From Spirodela intermedia (lineage: Eukaryota > Streptophyta > Magnoliopsida > Alismatales > Araceae): a DNA stretch of 64,000 nt. The stretch spans positions 7,635,221 to 7,699,220 of the forward strand of contig LR746270.1 of assembly GCA_902729315.2 (NCBI GenBank). The letters are read 5' to 3'. A program made the translations under genes and the position numbers. Numbering within the stretch: position 1 is the first letter of the stretch; every line of letters starts with the position of its first letter. The notes beneath the pieces are model-generated. The model was not told where the DNA came from. It searched no databases and worked only from the letters and a program-made list of their open reading frames with translations. This document shows, piece after piece, positions 63,757-64,000 of this stretch.

Positions 63757-64000
63757 GGAAGGGTCCCAACCCTCATTCTTTCTCCATTCCCAACCTCCTT
63801 CCATAGATGGGAAGAATTAGGGAAGCCCACTGGCCATTTTGAGGAGCCGAGTCGGGAGGGTAGGAGAGGGGATTTAATGGGGGTCGAGATTAAGTTTTTC
63901 TTGCTCCCGTAGCCCTTTAAATTACGGTTTTCTTCTTCTTAGTTTACTTCTAATATTAATCAGTTTTAAGTTGCCGTAGAGGTTCTTGGAGATCACTTAA
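63757..64000. other. Distal LTP upstream sequence
   Basis: Mixed composition, no gene, no recognised element. Confidence 0.5.

Overview
The window is nuclear DNA from a flowering plant, most likely a monocot. Genes have GT-AG introns, and AT-rich intergenic stretches carry decayed retrotransposon sequence. GA/CT microsatellites are very abundant. Single-exon genes are strongly GC-rich next to AT-richer multi-exon genes, the kind of GC split common in monocots. Species cannot be fixed from sequence alone. All gene models are my own splice reconstructions, checked for reading-frame phase at each junction.

Layout. 1-6093 (-): 5' half of squalene synthase, running off the left edge. 6094-6810: GA/CT-rich leader and promoter with a tandem duplication. 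6.9-13.4 kb: AT-rich repeats including a dead Ty1/copia relic (PBS and gag at 9.3-10.0 kb). 15.6-19.9 kb (+): complete five-exon NAD-dependent glycerol-3-phosphate dehydrogenase. 21.1-23.7 kb (+): nuclear gene for mitochondrial ribosomal protein S10, carrying a RanBP2-type zinc finger between the targeting region and the S10 domain. 24.2-25.1 kb (-): RING-H2 E3 ligase of the BTL/RING1 type, convergent with the S10 gene. 25.1-29.3 kb: AT-rich DNA, a long hairpin and a GA-linked triplication. 29.3-35.4 kb (+): seven-exon ZNF830/CCDC16-like protein. 37.9-39.0 kb (+): HSR203J-type carboxylesterase, with a broken duplicate at 47.8-48.4 kb. 48.5-60.4 kb: AT-rich desert with LTR debris. 61.0-61.7 kb (-): WRN-like DEDDy 3'-5' exonuclease. 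62.9-63.4 kb (-): two-exon type 1 lipid transfer protein.

The genes are an ordinary eukaryotic mix (sterol synthesis, glycerol-P metabolism, mitochondrial translation, ubiquitination, RNA processing, ester hydrolysis, DNA/RNA end processing, lipid binding) and do not form a pathway cluster. The most unusual item is the zinc finger-S10 fusion. rps10 is known to have moved repeatedly from mitochondrion to nucleus in angiosperms. Here the 3' part of the ancestral protein follows a complete C4 RanBP2 finger that is itself split by an intron. A second theme is that GA/CT tracts coincide with local tandem duplications (6.2, 28.4, 62.2 and 63.6 kb).
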